A stretch of DNA of 64,000 bases from Hoeflea sp. (GCF_014359905.1 NZ_JACIYP010000002.1:120728-184727); one strand, 5' to 3'. Shown: positions 7,676 to 19,362, numbered from the stretch's first letter. A program made the numbers and translations. Notes: generated by a model from the sequence alone, not told the origin.

Positions 7676-10606
7676 TCAAAGGCGGCCAAGCGCCTTGAGT
7701 TCATGCAGGGCGGCCGCGTCGCGGGCGGAAACGTCGGGGAACGCCGGATCTGAGCCGACATCGCCCGTGATCCGCCAGGAGCGGGCGCATTTCGTCCCCT
7801 CGGCGAGAGCCGGAACGACGGCGACGGCGCTGACATCGTCGAGGCGGAATGCATCCTCGGGTCCCGCCGTTGTCTCCACCCGCAGGCCGGAGGTGATGCA
7901 GATTTCGGCAAAGTCGCTGTCGCCGACCGCCTCGGCCAGCGCTGGGTCGGTGATGTGGACGATGGGCGCGGCTTCCAGCGACGAGCCGATGCGCTTGTCG
8001 CGCCGCTCGATCTCAAGCGCGCCCGAGACCACACGCCGCACGGTGCGGATCTTCTTCCACTTCGCCGCCAGCGCCTCGTCACGCCAGCCTGCGGGCACCT
8101 CGGGGAACTGCTCGAGATGAACCGATTCGGCATCCGGCTTGTGGGAGAGCCAGGCCTCTTCCATGGTGAAGGGAAGCATCGGCGCAAGCCAGGTCACCAG
8201 GCAGTCGAAGATCTTCCGGATCACCTGCAGCGACGCGCGGCGGCGCAGGCTCGACGGCGCGTCGCAATAGAGCGCGTCCTTGCGGATGTCGAAATAGAAC
8301 GCCGAAAGCTCGATGTTGGAGAAATCGGTGAGCGCGCGGGCAATCCGCTTGAAGTCGAAATTGTCGTAGCCGGTGCGGACCAGCTGGTCGAGTTCCGACA
8401 GCCGGTGCAGCATCAGCCGCTCGAGTTCGGGCATGTCCGATGGTGCAATGGCGTCGCCCGCATCATGAGCCAGTGTGCCCAGCATCCAGCGGATGGTGTT
8501 GCGAAGCTTGCGGTAGGCGTCGATGTTGGTCTTGATCACCGTCTTGCCGAGGCGCTGGTCTTCCCAATAGTCCGTGTTCATCACCCACAGCCTCAGGATA
8601 TCGGCGCCGGATTCCTTCATCACGTCCTGCGGGAACACCTGGTTGTTCAGCGACTTCGACATCTTGCGGCCGTTCTCGGCCATGGTGAAGCCATGGGTGA
8701 TGACGGCGTCATAGGGCGCGCGGCCGCGGGTGGCGCAGCTTTCCAAGAGCGAGGAATGGAACCAGCCGCGATGCTGGTCGGAGCCTTCGAGATAGACGTC
8801 GGCCGGCCATTTGAGATCGGGCCGGTCCTCGAGCGTGAAGACATGGGTGCAGCCCGAATCGAACCAGACATCGAGAATGTCGGTGACCTGGACCCATTTC
8901 GGATCGCTCGCGAGATCGCCCAGGAAACGGGCGCGCGCACCTTCGGCGAACCAGGCATCGGCGCCTTCGGACTCGAAAGCCTCGAGAATGCGAGCGTTGA
9001 CCGCCTCGTCCAAGAGCACGTTGCCGTCGACGTCCGCAAAGACGCAGATCGGCACGCCCCAGGCGCGCTGGCGCGAGAGCACCCAGTCGGGCCGGTCCTC
9101 GATCATGCCGCGCAAACGGTTCTGGCCACCTGACGGCACAAATCTTGTGTCGTCGATGGCCGAGAGCGCGCGCGAGCGCAGCGTCGTGCCGTCGCCGAAA
9201 TCCTTGTCCATGTGGACAAACCATTGCGGCGTGTTGCGGAAGATGATCGGCTTCTTCGAGCGCCAGGAATGCGGGTAGTCATGCTTGAGCCGGCCGCGGG
9301 CAAACAGGTTTCCAGCCTCGATCAGCGCGGTGATCACGGCCTGGTTGGCGTCACCCTTCTTGCCCTTGTCATCGATGACGCGCGCCGCGCCCCCTTCGCG
9401 ATCGGGGCCGAGACCGGGAACGTCCCTGGTGTAGAAGCCGGCGTCGTCGACGGTGAACGGGATATCGGTCGGAATGCCGCGGGCGCGCAATGCGGGCGCC
9501 GCATCCATCCAGGCCTCGAAGTCCTCGCGACCATGACCGGGAGCGGTGTGGACAAAGCCGGTGCCGGCGTCGTCGGTGACATGATCGCCGGCGATCACCG
9601 GGACGGGGAAATCATAGCCGCCGCCGAGGCCCTTGAGGGGGTGAGCGCAGATCATGCCTGCAAGGTCGCTCGGTTTCACATCTGAAAGCCGCTTGAATTC
9701 GAGCTTGGCCTTGGCGAAGCAGTCCTCGGCGAGGACATCAGCGAAGATCAGCTTTTCGCCGGGCTGCGGGCCGAAGTCGTTTTCGGCCGCCGTGACCTCA
9801 TAGAGTCCATAGCCGATACGCGTCGAGAACGAGATCGCGCGGTTGCCGGGGATGGTCCAGGGCGTAGTGGTCCAGATGACGACGGAGGCATCAGACAGAT
9901 CGCCCGAACCACCAGTTACCGGAAACTTCACCCAGATCGTATCGCTCTCGTAGGGCTGGTACTCGACCTCGGCCTCGGCAAGCGCGGTGCGCTCGACCAC
10001 CGACCACATGATGGGCTTGGAGCCGCGGTAGAGCTGGCCGGACCTGGCGATCTTCAGGAGTTCGCCGGCGATCCGCGCCTCGGCGTGGAAATCCATGGTC
10101 TTGTAGGGCTTGTCGAAATCGCCCTCGATGCCGAGCCGCTTGAACTCGTCCGACTGGACCGAGACCCAGTGCTCGGCATAGGCGCGGCATTCCTTGCGGA
10201 ATTCGAGCATCGCCGCCGGTTCCTTGAGATTGGGCTTTTCCTTGCCCTTGGAGCGGTAGTTCTCCTCCTCGATCTTCCATTCGATCGGCAGGCCGTGGCA
10301 GTCCCAGCCCGGCACGTAATTGCTGTCAAAGCCGCGCATCTGGAACGAGCGGGTGATCACGTCCTTGAGGATCTTGTTGAGCGCGTGGCCGATATGGATG
10401 TTGCCATTGGCGTAGGGCGGGCCGTCATGCAGCACGTATTTCGGCCGTCCGGCGGCGGAGGCGCGCAGCCTGTCGTAAAGCCGCATCTCCTGCCAGCGCG
10501 TCACCAGCTCCGGCTCCTTCTGCGGCAGCCCGCCGCGCATCGGGAAATCGGTCTCGGGCAGATAGAGCGTCTTGGAATAGTCGATCGTGTCGGTGGTGTC
10601 GGTCAT
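7676..10606 (-). CDS. ileS: Isoleucyl-tRNA synthetase
   Basis: 976 residues, normal for IleS. Class I signatures are present: HIGH at residues 71-74 ([11 protein letters not shown]) and KMSKS ([12 protein letters not shown]) in the C-terminal half of the Rossmann domain. Between them is the editing (CP1) domain with [16 protein letters not shown], and after KMSKS the anticodon-binding domain ([12 protein letters not shown]). It charges tRNA-Ile in the cytosol. Start ATG at 10606 ([29 protein letters not shown]) fits the family. A C-terminal zinc-finger (CxxC pair) is not seen. Confidence 0.97.
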   Translation of the reverse strand: MTDTTDTIDYSKTLYLPETDFPMRGGLPQKEPELVTRWQEMRLYDRLRASAAGRPKYVLHDGPPYANGNIHIGHALNKILKDVITRSFQMRGFDSNYVPGWDCHGLPIEWKIEEENYRSKGKEKPNLKEPAAMLEFRKECRAYAEHWVSVQSDEFKRLGIEGDFDKPYKTMDFHAEARIAGELLKIARSGQLYRGSKPIMWSVVERTALAEAEVEYQPYESDTIWVKFPVTGGSGDLSDASVVIWTTTPWTIPGNRAISFSTRIGYGLYEVTAAENDFGPQPGEKLIFADVLAEDCFAKAKLEFKRLSDVKPSDLAGMICAHPLKGLGGGYDFPVPVIAGDHVTDDAGTGFVHTAPGHGREDFEAWMDAAPALRARGIPTDIPFTVDDAGFYTRDVPGLGPDREGGAARVIDDKGKKGDANQAVITALIEAGNLFARGRLKHDYPHSWRSKKPIIFRNTPQWFVHMDKDFGDGTTLRSRALSAIDDTRFVPSGGQNRLRGMIEDRPDWVLSRQRAWGVPICVFADVDGNVLLDEAVNARILEAFESEGADAWFAEGARARFLGDLASDPKWVQVTDILDVWFDSGCTHVFTLEDRPDLKWPADVYLEGSDQHRGWFHSSLLESCATRGRAPYDAVITHGFTMAENGRKMSKSLNNQVFPQDVMKESGADILRLWVMNTDYWEDQRLGKTVIKTNIDAYRKLRNTIRWMLGTLAHDAGDAIAPSDMPELERLMLHRLSELDQLVRTGYDNFDFKRIARALTDFSNIELSAFYFDIRKDALYCDAPSSLRRRASLQVIRKIFDCLVTWLAPMLPFTMEEAWLSHKPDAESVHLEQFPEVPAGWRDEALAAKWKKIRTVRRVVSGALEIERRDKRIGSSLEAAPIVHITDPALAEAVGDSDFAEICITSGLRVETTAGPEDAFRLDDVSAVAVVPALAEGTKCARSWRITGDVGSDPAFPDVSARDAAALHELKALGRL

Positions 10607-10904
10607 TGTCTCACCAGTGTCCTGGCCGCAAGCGGCGGCAAATCAAGTAATATCGTAAGAAGTCGCGCCAGAAGCGGTCGGCACGACGGATGCCCCGGAC
10701 CCTCGCGCTGCTTCAAGCTGCGGCAAAGGCCGGGCCAATAATTCGGGATATGGATATCAACCGGAATTGGGCCATGGCGGCTGTTGTTTAGGTGCTTTTG
10801 CGTGGGAAAGAAAGAGGTATGACGCAATATTGTGACCGCGAGCGCCCGCGGCCAAGTGCACTCGGCAGCACGGCGCGGGAAGAGCGCGTGTCTTCAATCG
10901 GCGG
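10607..10904. other. Intergenic region upstream of ileS
   Basis: 298 bases between the diguanylate cyclase stop and the ileS start, both minus-strand genes. It probably carries the ileS promoter. No coding region with family resemblance and no obvious hairpin with a U-tract was found. Confidence 0.5.
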
Positions 10905-12110
10905 CTAGCCAGCGAGCACCATCTGCCGGTGGTCGGCTGCGGGCTCGTCAGGCTGTTCCCGGCCTGGGGCACCTGAATGAGCAATGACCCGGTTGCGGCC
11001 GGCGTGCTTGGCCGCGTAGAGACCGCAATCCGCCTCCGCCAACCAGGTGTCGAGCGTGCGCGCCGGATCATTCATCACGGCATAGCCGCAGGACACGGTC
11101 AGCCTGAAACGCCTGACGCCGCTGACGATTTCCAGCGCGTCGACCGCTTTGCGAACATCGTCCAGCACGACCATCGCGGACGCTTGATCGCAGCCGGGGA
11201 GACAGATGCCAAATTCCTCCCCGCCCAGCCGGCCGAACACCGCATCGTCGGGAAGCAGCCGTTGAACAAGATCGGCGAACTGCACAAGTGCGTCGTCACC
11301 ACCGGCGTGACCGAAAGTGTCGTTGATGTGCTTGAAGTGATCGAGATCGAGAATTGCGACGGTGGCGGGAGGCGTTCGCGACAGGAGGCCTGCCTGCTGG
11401 ATGAACAGGCGGCGGTTGGCAATCCCGGTGAGCGCGTCCTGCTCGGCCAGTTGCCGCTGCGTGTCGCTGGCGCGCTCCAGCTTCAGCACAACGGCAATCA
11501 GGAAACTCGCCATGTTGAAAAGCACCAGCAAAACGCTGGAATAGCCGAACCACTCCGATACAGGAACCCGGTCGACGAAAGTGATCGGATAGGCGATCGC
11601 TGCCGGCACGATGGCGGCATTGGCAAGGGAATAGGCAGTGAAGACCAACACGGCCAGCGAGCGAGACGGCAGTTTTTCGCCGCTTGTGCCACGCCACAAG
11701 ACTTTTGCCGTCAGCGCAAGATTGATGGAGGAGCCGGCATAGATGACGGCGACACGCACGGGCATGGGATCGTCCAGCAGTCGGGCGAGCATCAGCGCGA
11801 GACCGGTGATACCGGCCGCAACAAAGGCCTCGGAAAGACGGTAGCGGTGACCGTGAAAATCCTTGAAACCCAGGCGGATCATGCCGGTCGAGGCGACATA
11901 GAGCATGCCGCCGATATATTCCATGATGTTGTAGGGCAGCAGTTCGGGCGAACTCATGAACAATCCGCCCAGCACAATGAACCATCCGGCCAGAAACCAG
12001 AACAGGACATCCTTCTGCGACGGGCTGCGCCACCAGGCGATCGTTGTCACGAGCACAATCGATAGATTGAGCACGGCAGAGTAGATAAAGATCGTCTTCA
12101 GGTCCAACAT
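10905..12110 (-). CDS. Membrane-bound diguanylate cyclase (GGDEF domain)
   Basis: 401 residues. The first ~210 contain six to seven hydrophobic segments forming an integral-membrane sensor of unknown ligand, followed by the linker RQLAEQDALTGIANRRLF and a GGDEF domain with active-site motif GGEEF at residues 296-300 and DLDHFKHINDTFGH. It should make cyclic di-GMP from two GTP at the inner membrane. The usual allosteric I-site RxxD nine residues before the motif is absent (PDDA there), so product inhibition through that site is not expected. The 3' tail is hydrophilic. It appears monocistronic. Confidence 0.92.
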   Translation of the reverse strand: MLDLKTIFIYSAVLNLSIVLVTTIAWWRSPSQKDVLFWFLAGWFIVLGGLFMSSPELLPYNIMEYIGGMLYVASTGMIRLGFKDFHGHRYRLSEAFVAAGITGLALMLARLLDDPMPVRVAVIYAGSSINLALTAKVLWRGTSGEKLPSRSLAVLVFTAYSLANAAIVPAAIAYPITFVDRVPVSEWFGYSSVLLVLFNMASFLIAVVLKLERASDTQRQLAEQDALTGIANRRLFIQQAGLLSRTPPATVAILDLDHFKHINDTFGHAGGDDALVQFADLVQRLLPDDAVFGRLGGEEFGICLPGCDQASAMVVLDDVRKAVDALEIVSGVRRFRLTVSCGYAVMNDPARTLDTWLAEADCGLYAAKHAGRNRVIAHSGAPGREQPDEPAADHRQMVLAG

Positions 12111-12250
12111 GGCGCACCGGCTCGATCAGCCAGCGAACTCCGTGCCCGGTCAGGTCACGAGTGAGTCACCGGCGTCTTGTCTCAGAACGCGCAATCTATA
12201 ATTGATTTCATGAAGACGGCCTTAAGACGCAGGCAAGAGCGGTCTGGCGC

Positions 12251-13003
12251 TCAGGGCCGGAGACGCTGATAGACAAGCCGGCGCATCAGCGCCGTCATGG
12301 ACTTGGGCATAACCCTGCCGGCAATCGCGACAAGACGGTTGCCGCGCCCCGGTATCGAATGTTTCCGGCCGGCCAGCGCATCCCCCATGATCAGGCCTGC
12401 CGCCAGATCGGGATCCATGCGCTTGCCCGCATCGGCGCCCTCGGGAGAATGCATTTCAGCATGATCGGTGCGCAGGGGGCCGGGAAAGGCCACGGTGATC
12501 GTCACGCCGCAGGATCTCGCGACCTTCCGCAGGCTCCTGGCATAGACCGCCAGCGCGTCCTTGGACGCGGCATAGGAGGCAGCGCCCGGATAGCCGGTGA
12601 AATGCGACAGGGACGAGACAAACACCATCATGGCGCCCGGGTTGAGCGCGCCCGCCTCAAGCAGGCGGGCAGCGATCACCATCGGGGCTTCGGTGTTGAC
12701 GCGCAGCACATCGATATGGGTCTGCGCCGAGATGGCCTCGAACCGCCCGGTCGCGCTGATGCCGGCGTTCAGGATCACCGCATCATAAGGACCTGCGGCA
12801 ATCAGTTCCGGCAGCGTGCGGTCAAGCTCGCTCCGGCTCGCCAGATCGCATTGCAGAAAGTCAGCGTGCGGTTCCGCCGGCCGGGGCTGATGCCGGTCGA
12901 GGATGACGATGTCGAACCCGCCGGGAGCCAGCCGGCGCGCAAACGCGGCTCCAAGCCCGGCGCTGCCGCCGGTGACCAGCGCACGTTTCACAGTCCCGCT
13001 CAC
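12251..13003 (-). CDS. Short-chain dehydrogenase/reductase
   Basis: 250 residues. The NAD(P)-binding motif near the N-terminus is TGGSAGLG (TGxxxGxG), with NAG in LNAGISATG and the catalytic Ser...YxxxK in SSLSHFTGYPGAASYAASKDALA. It is a classical SDR; substrate unknown. Start ATG 13003 overlaps the stop of the preceding SDR gene by four bases (ATGA). The two SDRs resemble each other moderately and may act in the same pathway. Last gene of the HAD-ribF-SDR-SDR run. Confidence 0.85.
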   Translation of the reverse strand: MSGTVKRALVTGGSAGLGAAFARRLAPGGFDIVILDRHQPRPAEPHADFLQCDLASRSELDRTLPELIAAGPYDAVILNAGISATGRFEAISAQTHIDVLRVNTEAPMVIAARLLEAGALNPGAMMVFVSSLSHFTGYPGAASYAASKDALAVYARSLRKVARSCGVTITVAFPGPLRTDHAEMHSPEGADAGKRMDPDLAAGLIMGDALAGRKHSIPGRGNRLVAIAGRVMPKSMTALMRRLVYQRLRP

Positions 13004-13719
13004 AGCCGCCGGCCCAGATATGCGCCGCCGCCGAGATAGCGCGCCCAGGACAGGGTTGCGGGCGACCGGCGCGAGGCGATGGCCGAAGCCATCATTGCCG
13101 CCACATCATTGGCCTCCAGGAACAGCGGCCGCATCCGGCCCGGATCAAATCCCGCCTTGTCGTGGATATCGGTCTTGGCAGGCCCGGGATGCAGCACCTG
13201 CACCGCGACCCTTCCGCTCCACTCGGCGCGCAACGCCCGGGCGAGCCCGTGCAGCCCTGCCTTGGAGGCGGCATAGGCCGGGATCGTCGCCGAGCCCGAA
13301 TGCACCACCGAGCCGATCAGTGTCAGCGTTCCCCGGGACTTTTCAAGGAGCGGAAACAGGGCCTGCGCCTGCAGGATCGCAGCCAGCAGATTGACATCAA
13401 GCGTCTGCCTGATCGCCTCGGTGCTGTCGAAGCCCCCGCCAGGCGCAACGCCGATACCGGCATTGAGCACGGCATTGTCGAGGCTGTCCCATCCGAAATC
13501 GCGAATTCCGCGAACAAGCGCCAAGGTCGAGATCTCAGGGTCGGTCTGGTCGGCAACGATGTAGCCGGCGCCGCGCGGCAAGGCGTCCGCAACTTCGGCT
13601 TCGGATCTGCGGCCCGAAAGCAGAATCTTGTGGTGGCGGGCGAGCTTTTTTGCGAGCGCCAGACCAAGGCCGGCACTGCCGCCGGTAATGAGAATGCGGC
13701 GCGACCCGGCGCCGATCAT
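13000..13719 (-). CDS. Short-chain dehydrogenase/reductase
   Basis: 239 residues with the cofactor motif TGGSAGLGLALAKKLA, NAG in LNAGIGVAP, and the catalytic Ser and YxxxK in GSVVHSGSATIPAYAASKAGL. A classical SDR oxidoreductase in the cytosol, substrate unknown. It starts in ATGA overlap with the ribF stop and ends in ATGA overlap with the next SDR, so all three are very likely co-translated. Confidence 0.85.
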   Translation of the reverse strand: MIGAGSRRILITGGSAGLGLALAKKLARHHKILLSGRRSEAEVADALPRGAGYIVADQTDPEISTLALVRGIRDFGWDSLDNAVLNAGIGVAPGGGFDSTEAIRQTLDVNLLAAILQAQALFPLLEKSRGTLTLIGSVVHSGSATIPAYAASKAGLHGLARALRAEWSGRVAVQVLHPGPAKTDIHDKAGFDPGRMRPLFLEANDVAAMMASAIASRRSPATLSWARYLGGGAYLGRRL

Positions 13720-14717
13720 CCTGTCGATCCGGAGGTCATGTCAAATGTCATGGCGGCGTCGAGCGGTGACAGCGGCTTGAGTTCGCCGAGAACGGCGCGC
13801 GCCTCGGCGTCGTCGGTCTTCATCTGCGCCACAAGCTGGTCGAGACCTTCGAACTTCTCCTCGCCGCGAAGGCGAGAGACGAAGGAGACTTGGCAGGTCT
13901 CGCCGTAAAGATGGCCGGAGAAATCAAACACGAATGTCTCCAGCAACAGGGCGGCGCCGTCATCCTCCACGGTAGGGCGGCGACCGAAGCTCGCCACGCC
14001 GTCATGGACCGATCCGTCGGCGCGGCGGAACCTGACAGCATAAATGCCCGGCATCAGCGCGGTTTCAGGCGGCAATGCCATGTTGGCAGTCGGATAGCCG
14101 AGACTGCGGCCAAGTTTCTTGCCATGCAGCACTTCGGCGCTCACCGCATAGCGGTAGCCGAGCAGGCCGTTTGCGAGACCGAGGTCGCCGCCCGCCAGCG
14201 CATCGCGAATCCGGCTCGATGAGACGACTTCGGCGTTTTCATCGGCATAGGCCTCGACCAGGGTGACGCCGAAGCCGAAGCGTTTGCCGGCATCTATCAG
14301 AAAATCCGGATTGCCCTGGCGGCCCTTGCCGAAATGAAAATCATAGCCGGTGACGACGTGGCTCACGCCAAGGCGGCAGACAAGGATGTCGGTGACGAAG
14401 TTTTCCGCCGAGCGGGAGGCGAAGTCCCGGTCGAACCCCTGCTCGACGACGGCATCGAAACCCATCAGGTCCAGAATTCGGGCCTTGAGCGGCGCCGGCG
14501 TCAATCGGTAGACCGGCTCATCGGGCCGGAAAACAGTCCGCGGATGCGGCTCGAAGGTCAGCACATTGGTGGCGAGCGAAAGACGGCGAGAACGGTCGAC
14601 CGCCTGAGACAGCACCTCCTGGTGGCCTCGATGGACGCCATCGAAATTGCCGATCGCGACGACGCCGCCCTTCAGGCTGTCCGGAAACTCCTCGAAATCT
14701 TGAACGCGTTGCGCCAT
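13716..14717 (-). CDS. ribF: Bifunctional riboflavin kinase / FAD synthetase
   Basis: 333 residues from ATG 14717 (MAQRVQDFEEFPDSLKGG). The N-terminal FMN adenylyltransferase domain carries GNFDGVHRGHQ, the nucleotidyltransferase HxGH-type motif, and SSSRIRDAL; the C-terminal kinase domain contains GRSLGYPTANM. The protein turns riboflavin into FMN and then FAD. It follows the HAD phosphatase gene with a 22-base gap and overlaps the downstream SDR start by four bases. Longer upstream starts would read through the HAD gene and are rejected. Confidence 0.95.
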   Translation of the reverse strand: MAQRVQDFEEFPDSLKGGVVAIGNFDGVHRGHQEVLSQAVDRSRRLSLATNVLTFEPHPRTVFRPDEPVYRLTPAPLKARILDLMGFDAVVEQGFDRDFASRSAENFVTDILVCRLGVSHVVTGYDFHFGKGRQGNPDFLIDAGKRFGFGVTLVEAYADENAEVVSSSRIRDALAGGDLGLANGLLGYRYAVSAEVLHGKKLGRSLGYPTANMALPPETALMPGIYAVRFRRADGSVHDGVASFGRRPTVEDDGAALLLETFVFDFSGHLYGETCQVSFVSRLRGEEKFEGLDQLVAQMKTDDAEARAVLGELKPLSPLDAAMTFDMTSGSTG

Positions 14718-14739
14718 TGAATTCCTCACCTCGCGCCGC

Positions 14740-15600
14740 TCAGGCCAGCCATTCCATCCAATAGGCCGGGGCAACGCCTGCGGCCTCCAGGAAGCTGTGC
14801 AGGCGGGCCAGATCGGTCGCGCGGCCATCGGCATATTCGCGGGCATGAATGCCGCGGGCGATGAACAGGGCCGGGATGCCGTTGTCGAGCGCGCCGCGAA
14901 TATCGGTCGCCACGCCGTCGCCAATGGCCAGGGTGCGCCGAGCATCGACGTGGCCCCTGATCGCCCGCGCACGCGCCATTGCTTCCTGATAGATCGGCGC
15001 ATGCGGCTTGCCCGCAATCCGGGTTTGACCGCCAAGCTCGACATAAATATCAGCCAGCGCCCCGGCGCAGGGCACCAGGCGGTCGCCGCGCTCGACCTCG
15101 CGGTCCGGGTTGGCGCAGATGAACGGCAAATTGCGGGCCTGAAAGCCTGCAAGCATGTCCCGGTAGTCTTCGGCAGCCTCGTTCTCATCATCCAGCAAGC
15201 CGGAGCAGAGCACGGCGTCAGCGGCCTCCGGCCCGACGAGATCGATATCCAGCCCCTCGACAAGCGCCCTGTCGCGCTCGGGCCCAAGGAAATAAATGGC
15301 GCGCGGCGCATCCTGAACCAGCCGCCGGGTCACGTCGCCGGACGTGACGATGTCGTCCCAACAGTCCGGATCAACGCCGATGGTGTCGAACTGGCGGATC
15401 ACGCCCTCTGCCGGACGGGGCGAATTGGTGATCAGGATAACGGTCTGACCGCGCGCCCGGGCAGCCTTCAGGGCTTCGACGGATAAAAGGAACGGGTTGA
15501 CGCCGTTGTGGATGACGCCCCATACATCGCATAACAAGACGTCGGCGCGATCAGTGAGTTGATCAAGATCGGTAATCTTGGCTGGCATTGGCGCTGGCAT
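14740..15600 (-). CDS. HAD-superfamily hydrolase, NagD-like (TIGR01459 type)
   Basis: 286 residues. HAD motif I is LLCDVWGVIHNG (DxWGV, with Asp nucleophile), motif II ILITNSPRP, the Lys of motif III lies in IAGKPHAPIYQEA, and motif IV is AIGDGVATDIRGA. The cap domain belongs to the NagD/PNPase-like class. Substrate not proven; the constant neighbourhood with ribF in rhizobia suggests a phosphatase acting on flavin or pyridoxal-like phosphates, which is inference. The start at 15600 has AGGAA about 10 bases upstream; an in-frame ATG follows at 15588. Confidence 0.87.
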   Translation of the reverse strand: MPAPMPAKITDLDQLTDRADVLLCDVWGVIHNGVNPFLLSVEALKAARARGQTVILITNSPRPAEGVIRQFDTIGVDPDCWDDIVTSGDVTRRLVQDAPRAIYFLGPERDRALVEGLDIDLVGPEAADAVLCSGLLDDENEAAEDYRDMLAGFQARNLPFICANPDREVERGDRLVPCAGALADIYVELGGQTRIAGKPHAPIYQEAMARARAIRGHVDARRTLAIGDGVATDIRGALDNGIPALFIARGIHAREYADGRATDLARLHSFLEAAGVAPAYWMEWLA

Positions 15601-15714
15601 GGACGGGCGGTTCCTTTCGGCACAACGATGTCGCCCAGCTTGCGGCCGAATACAAGACCCAAGCGATATTTAGCGATCCGGGCGACAAACGCCGGACCTG
15701 ATAAAGTCCGATGT

Positions 15715-15743
15715 CTTGACTCTTCGAGGCTTCATCCCTATCT
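15715..15743 (+). promoter_or_regulatory. Predicted sigma-70-type promoter of groESL
   Basis: CTTGAC at 15715-15720, a 17-base spacer, then CTATCT at 15738-15743. The established sigma-70 consensus in Sinorhizobium is CTTGAC-N17-CTATAT, so only one base differs. The expected start point at about 15750 coincides with the left edge of the CIRCE operator. Confidence 0.75.
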
Positions 15744-15751
15744 CGGCTCCG

Positions 15752-15778
15752 TTAGCACTCGACAGAAGTGAGTGCTAA
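15752..15778 (+). promoter_or_regulatory. CIRCE operator (HrcA-binding site)
   Basis: TTAGCACTC (15752-15760), nine bases, GAGTGCTAA (15770-15778): an exact match to the CIRCE consensus. HrcA repressor binds it and represses groESL until heat shock titrates GroEL. It lies just downstream of the -10 element and 68 bases before the groES start. Confidence 0.96.
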
Positions 15779-15845
15779 CGTTATCGCAGTGAAGCCCGAC
15801 CGGGGCTCTCAGCCGCTTCTGTCATTCGATCAAGGAATTTAGACA

Positions 15846-16142
15846 ATGGCAAAAACCAAGTTCCGTCCGCTCCACGACCGCGTTGTTGTTCGTCGTGTTG
15901 AGTCCGAAGAAAAAACAAAAGGCGGGATCATCATTCCGGATACCGCCAAGGAAAAGCCGCAGGAAGGCGAAATCATCGCCATCGGCTCCGGCATCCGTGA
16001 CGACGCTGGCAAGCTCCAGCCGCTCGATGTCAAGGCCGGCGACCGCGTGCTGTTCGGCAAGTGGTCCGGCACCGAAATCAAGATTGATGGCGAAGACCTT
16101 CTGATCATGAAGGAAAGCGACATCATGGGCATCCTCGGCTGA
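15846..16142 (+). CDS. groES: GroES co-chaperonin
   Basis: 98 residues, full-length Cpn10. [33 protein letters not shown] contains the mobile loop ([11 protein letters not shown]) that docks on GroEL; the end is [18 protein letters not shown] lies about 10 bases before the ATG. It is the heptameric lid of the GroEL folding chamber. First gene of the CIRCE-controlled operon, 67 bases before groEL. Confidence 0.98.
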   Translation: MAKTKFRPLHDRVVVRRVESEEKTKGGIIIPDTAKEKPQEGEIIAIGSGIRDDAGKLQPLDVKAGDRVLFGKWSGTEIKIDGEDLLIMKESDIMGILG

Positions 16143-16209
16143 GCCGAACCTGCCCAATCTATCCAATCTGCCTCAACACGATGGGCCCCAGGCCCGGGAG
16201 TTAAGTTAA

Positions 16210-17856
<1,647 letters not shown>

Positions 17857-17896
17857 CAGGCGCAAGCCCTGATACAAAAGCTCCCTCGTGGCGCGA

Positions 17897-17925
17897 TCCC
17901 GACAGATGCTTTCCATCTGTCGGGA
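17897..17925 (+). repeat. 12-bp perfect hairpin with ACAGATG core downstream of groEL
   Basis: TCCCGACAGATG-CTTTC-CATCTGTCGGGA, 41 bases after the groEL stop. There is no U-tract after it. A hairpin with the same ACAGATG...CATCTGT core follows gshA at 42412. It may stabilise the groEL mRNA end or belong to a dispersed family of intergenic palindromes. Confidence 0.6.
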
Positions 17926-17951
17926 CAAATTGCCCCACCAGACGAACATCA

Positions 17952-17977
17952 AGGGCGGTCGCAGGACCGCCCTTTTT
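17952..17977 (+). terminator. Rho-independent terminator of groESL
   Basis: AGGGCGGTC-GCAG-GACCGCCCT followed by a run of T. Perfect 9-bp stem, tetraloop and U-tract. Confidence 0.92.
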
Positions 17978-18319
17978 GCTGTGAAAGGCTTGTTTTACAG
18001 TGGAAAACAGCAATTAACCCGGCCGGGCATTGCCAAATTTAAATTTCTGAACTTAGTAATAGATTAACCATAAACTGAAAATAAAGGACATCATTAGTCA
18101 AAAGAGCGCAGGCAGGTTATTGGTTGCGTAGCAGACCCTGTGATTGCAAGACACCGACGCGATGATGGATACTGATTGACGGAGATTTCCGGCCTTGGCA
18201 TTCACCGGCTGAACCAGTTGGGCCTTACATCTCGCCGAACCGGACCGCGCATGAGGCGCCTCCGGGCACATAGGGCACATTCACATGTTCGAATTCATCA
18301 CGCTCTGCCGAGGTGGACA
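17978..18319. other. Intergenic, AT-richer stretch after groESL
   Basis: Bases 18030-18110 are noticeably AT-rich (TTTAAATTTCTGAACTTAGTAATAG and similar) and may hold the promoter of the PAS-like gene. No gene is supported here; the frame reading into that gene from 18176 is poor in family-like content. Confidence 0.4.
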
Positions 18320-18766
18320 GTGTTCAAGATTACGAAGGCGAAAGATTTAGCGGGATTTGGCACGCCGCCAAAAGGCTTTGACATGCCTGACCCCGAGCTT
18401 GTTTCGCACTATTGCCGGATCGAGAGCTGGACTGCCAATCTTGCTACGGGTGTCTTCTTCATCGGCGCCGCGGCCCGTCACCACCATGGCCTTCCCGAAC
18501 AGGGCGATTTCGGATTGCTCAATCTGGTGCAGTGCTACGATGGGCAGCACCGGCAGAATGTGCTGGAACTTTTCGAGGTTGCGGCCACGAGCCCTTCGTC
18601 ATTCTGTTTTACCACGACCATTATTCATGAGGACGGCAGCCACACGCTGGTCATCTGCACCGGTGAATCATCGAATTTCTCGGATGATGGCGGCGGCGCC
18701 ATCAATGGCATCTTCATCTTCCCGAAATTCATGCTGAACCAGCAACAGCCGCCTCACAAGCAATAA
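18320..18766 (+). CDS. Small PAS-like protein, function unknown
   Basis: 148 residues if started at the GTG at 18320 (VFKITKAKDL), which has GAGG six bases upstream; an in-frame ATG at 18176 adds 48 residues of unlikely composition. After DPELVSHYCRIESWTANL comes a segment GLLNLVQCYDGQHRQNVLELFEVAA...SFCFTTTIIHEDGSHTLVICTG, which follows the second half of PAS_3 folds (HPDD...R..V...L, then FR...DGS..W). No output domain is attached. It could be a stand-alone sensor or adaptor. Assignment as PAS is by eye only. Confidence 0.6.
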   Translation: MFKITKAKDLAGFGTPPKGFDMPDPELVSHYCRIESWTANLATGVFFIGAAARHHHGLPEQGDFGLLNLVQCYDGQHRQNVLELFEVAATSPSSFCFTTTIIHEDGSHTLVICTGESSNFSDDGGGAINGIFIFPKFMLNQQQPPHKQ

Positions 18767-18857
18767 TGCCAGGCGGCAGCGCCCGTTGAATTTCAGTGCC
18801 TCGCTTTGCTTTCCGCGGTTTCACTCCAGTTTCCCCATAAAGGAGCCCGAAATCACC

Positions 18858-19331
18858 ATGCTGAAGCCAGAGAATGTGGCGGACTATCCGCGCCCGCCGG
18901 CGATCGAAGCCTTTGAAGGCGCGATCCTGGTGCGCTTCGCCGGATCCGTGATCGCGGAGACGATGACAAGCTTCCGCATCCTCGAGACCTTTCATCCGCC
19001 GACATACTACCTGCCGATCGCCGCGTTCTCGCCCGGCGCGCTCAGGCCCGCCATGGGGCGGACAACGCTGTGCGAGTGGAAGGGCCAGGCGAGCTATTTC
19101 GATGTCGTGGCGGGCGGGCGGGTCGCCGAACGGGCGGCCTGGACCTACCGCGCGCCTTCGCCGACCTATGCCGCGATCAAGGATCACATCGCCCTGTATG
19201 CCGAGCCGATGGACGAGATCCTGGTGGCTGGCGAGCGTGTCATCCCGCAGCCGGGAAATTTCTACGGCGGCTGGATGACCGCCAATATTTCCGGTCCGGT
19301 GAAAGGCGCGCCCGGCACCACCCACTGGTGA
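18858..19331 (+). CDS. DUF427-family protein
   Basis: 157 residues from ATG 18858, preceded by AAGGAG 12 bases upstream. Core motifs of DUF427 are visible: RFAGSVIAET near the start, YYLPIAAF, TTLCEWKGQASYFDVVAGG, AAWTYRAPSPTYAAIKDHIALYAEP. The biochemical function of the family is unsettled. The in-frame ATG at 18786 lacks a ribosome-binding site. It lies 91 bases before doxX. Confidence 0.88.
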   Translation: MLKPENVADYPRPPAIEAFEGAILVRFAGSVIAETMTSFRILETFHPPTYYLPIAAFSPGALRPAMGRTTLCEWKGQASYFDVVAGGRVAERAAWTYRAPSPTYAAIKDHIALYAEPMDEILVAGERVIPQPGNFYGGWMTANISGPVKGAPGTTHW

Positions 19332-19337
19332 CTATTG

Positions 19338-19362
19338 TGAACAATATGTTCATTATTGTTCA
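19338..19362 (+). promoter_or_regulatory. 25-bp palindromic operator in front of doxX
   Basis: TGAACAATA-TGTTCAT-TATTGTTCA is a perfect 9-bp inverted repeat, and a second palindrome TGAACAATATGTTCA is nested at 19338-19352. A TATAAT hexamer follows at 19368-19373, so the palindrome covers the -35 region. This layout is that of a repressor site; the repressor is not encoded next to it. Confidence 0.6.

Noticed and set aside
13716..15311. A 531-residue frame containing ribF
   Set aside because: The upstream part lies in the wrong frame of the HAD gene; RibF begins at 14717.
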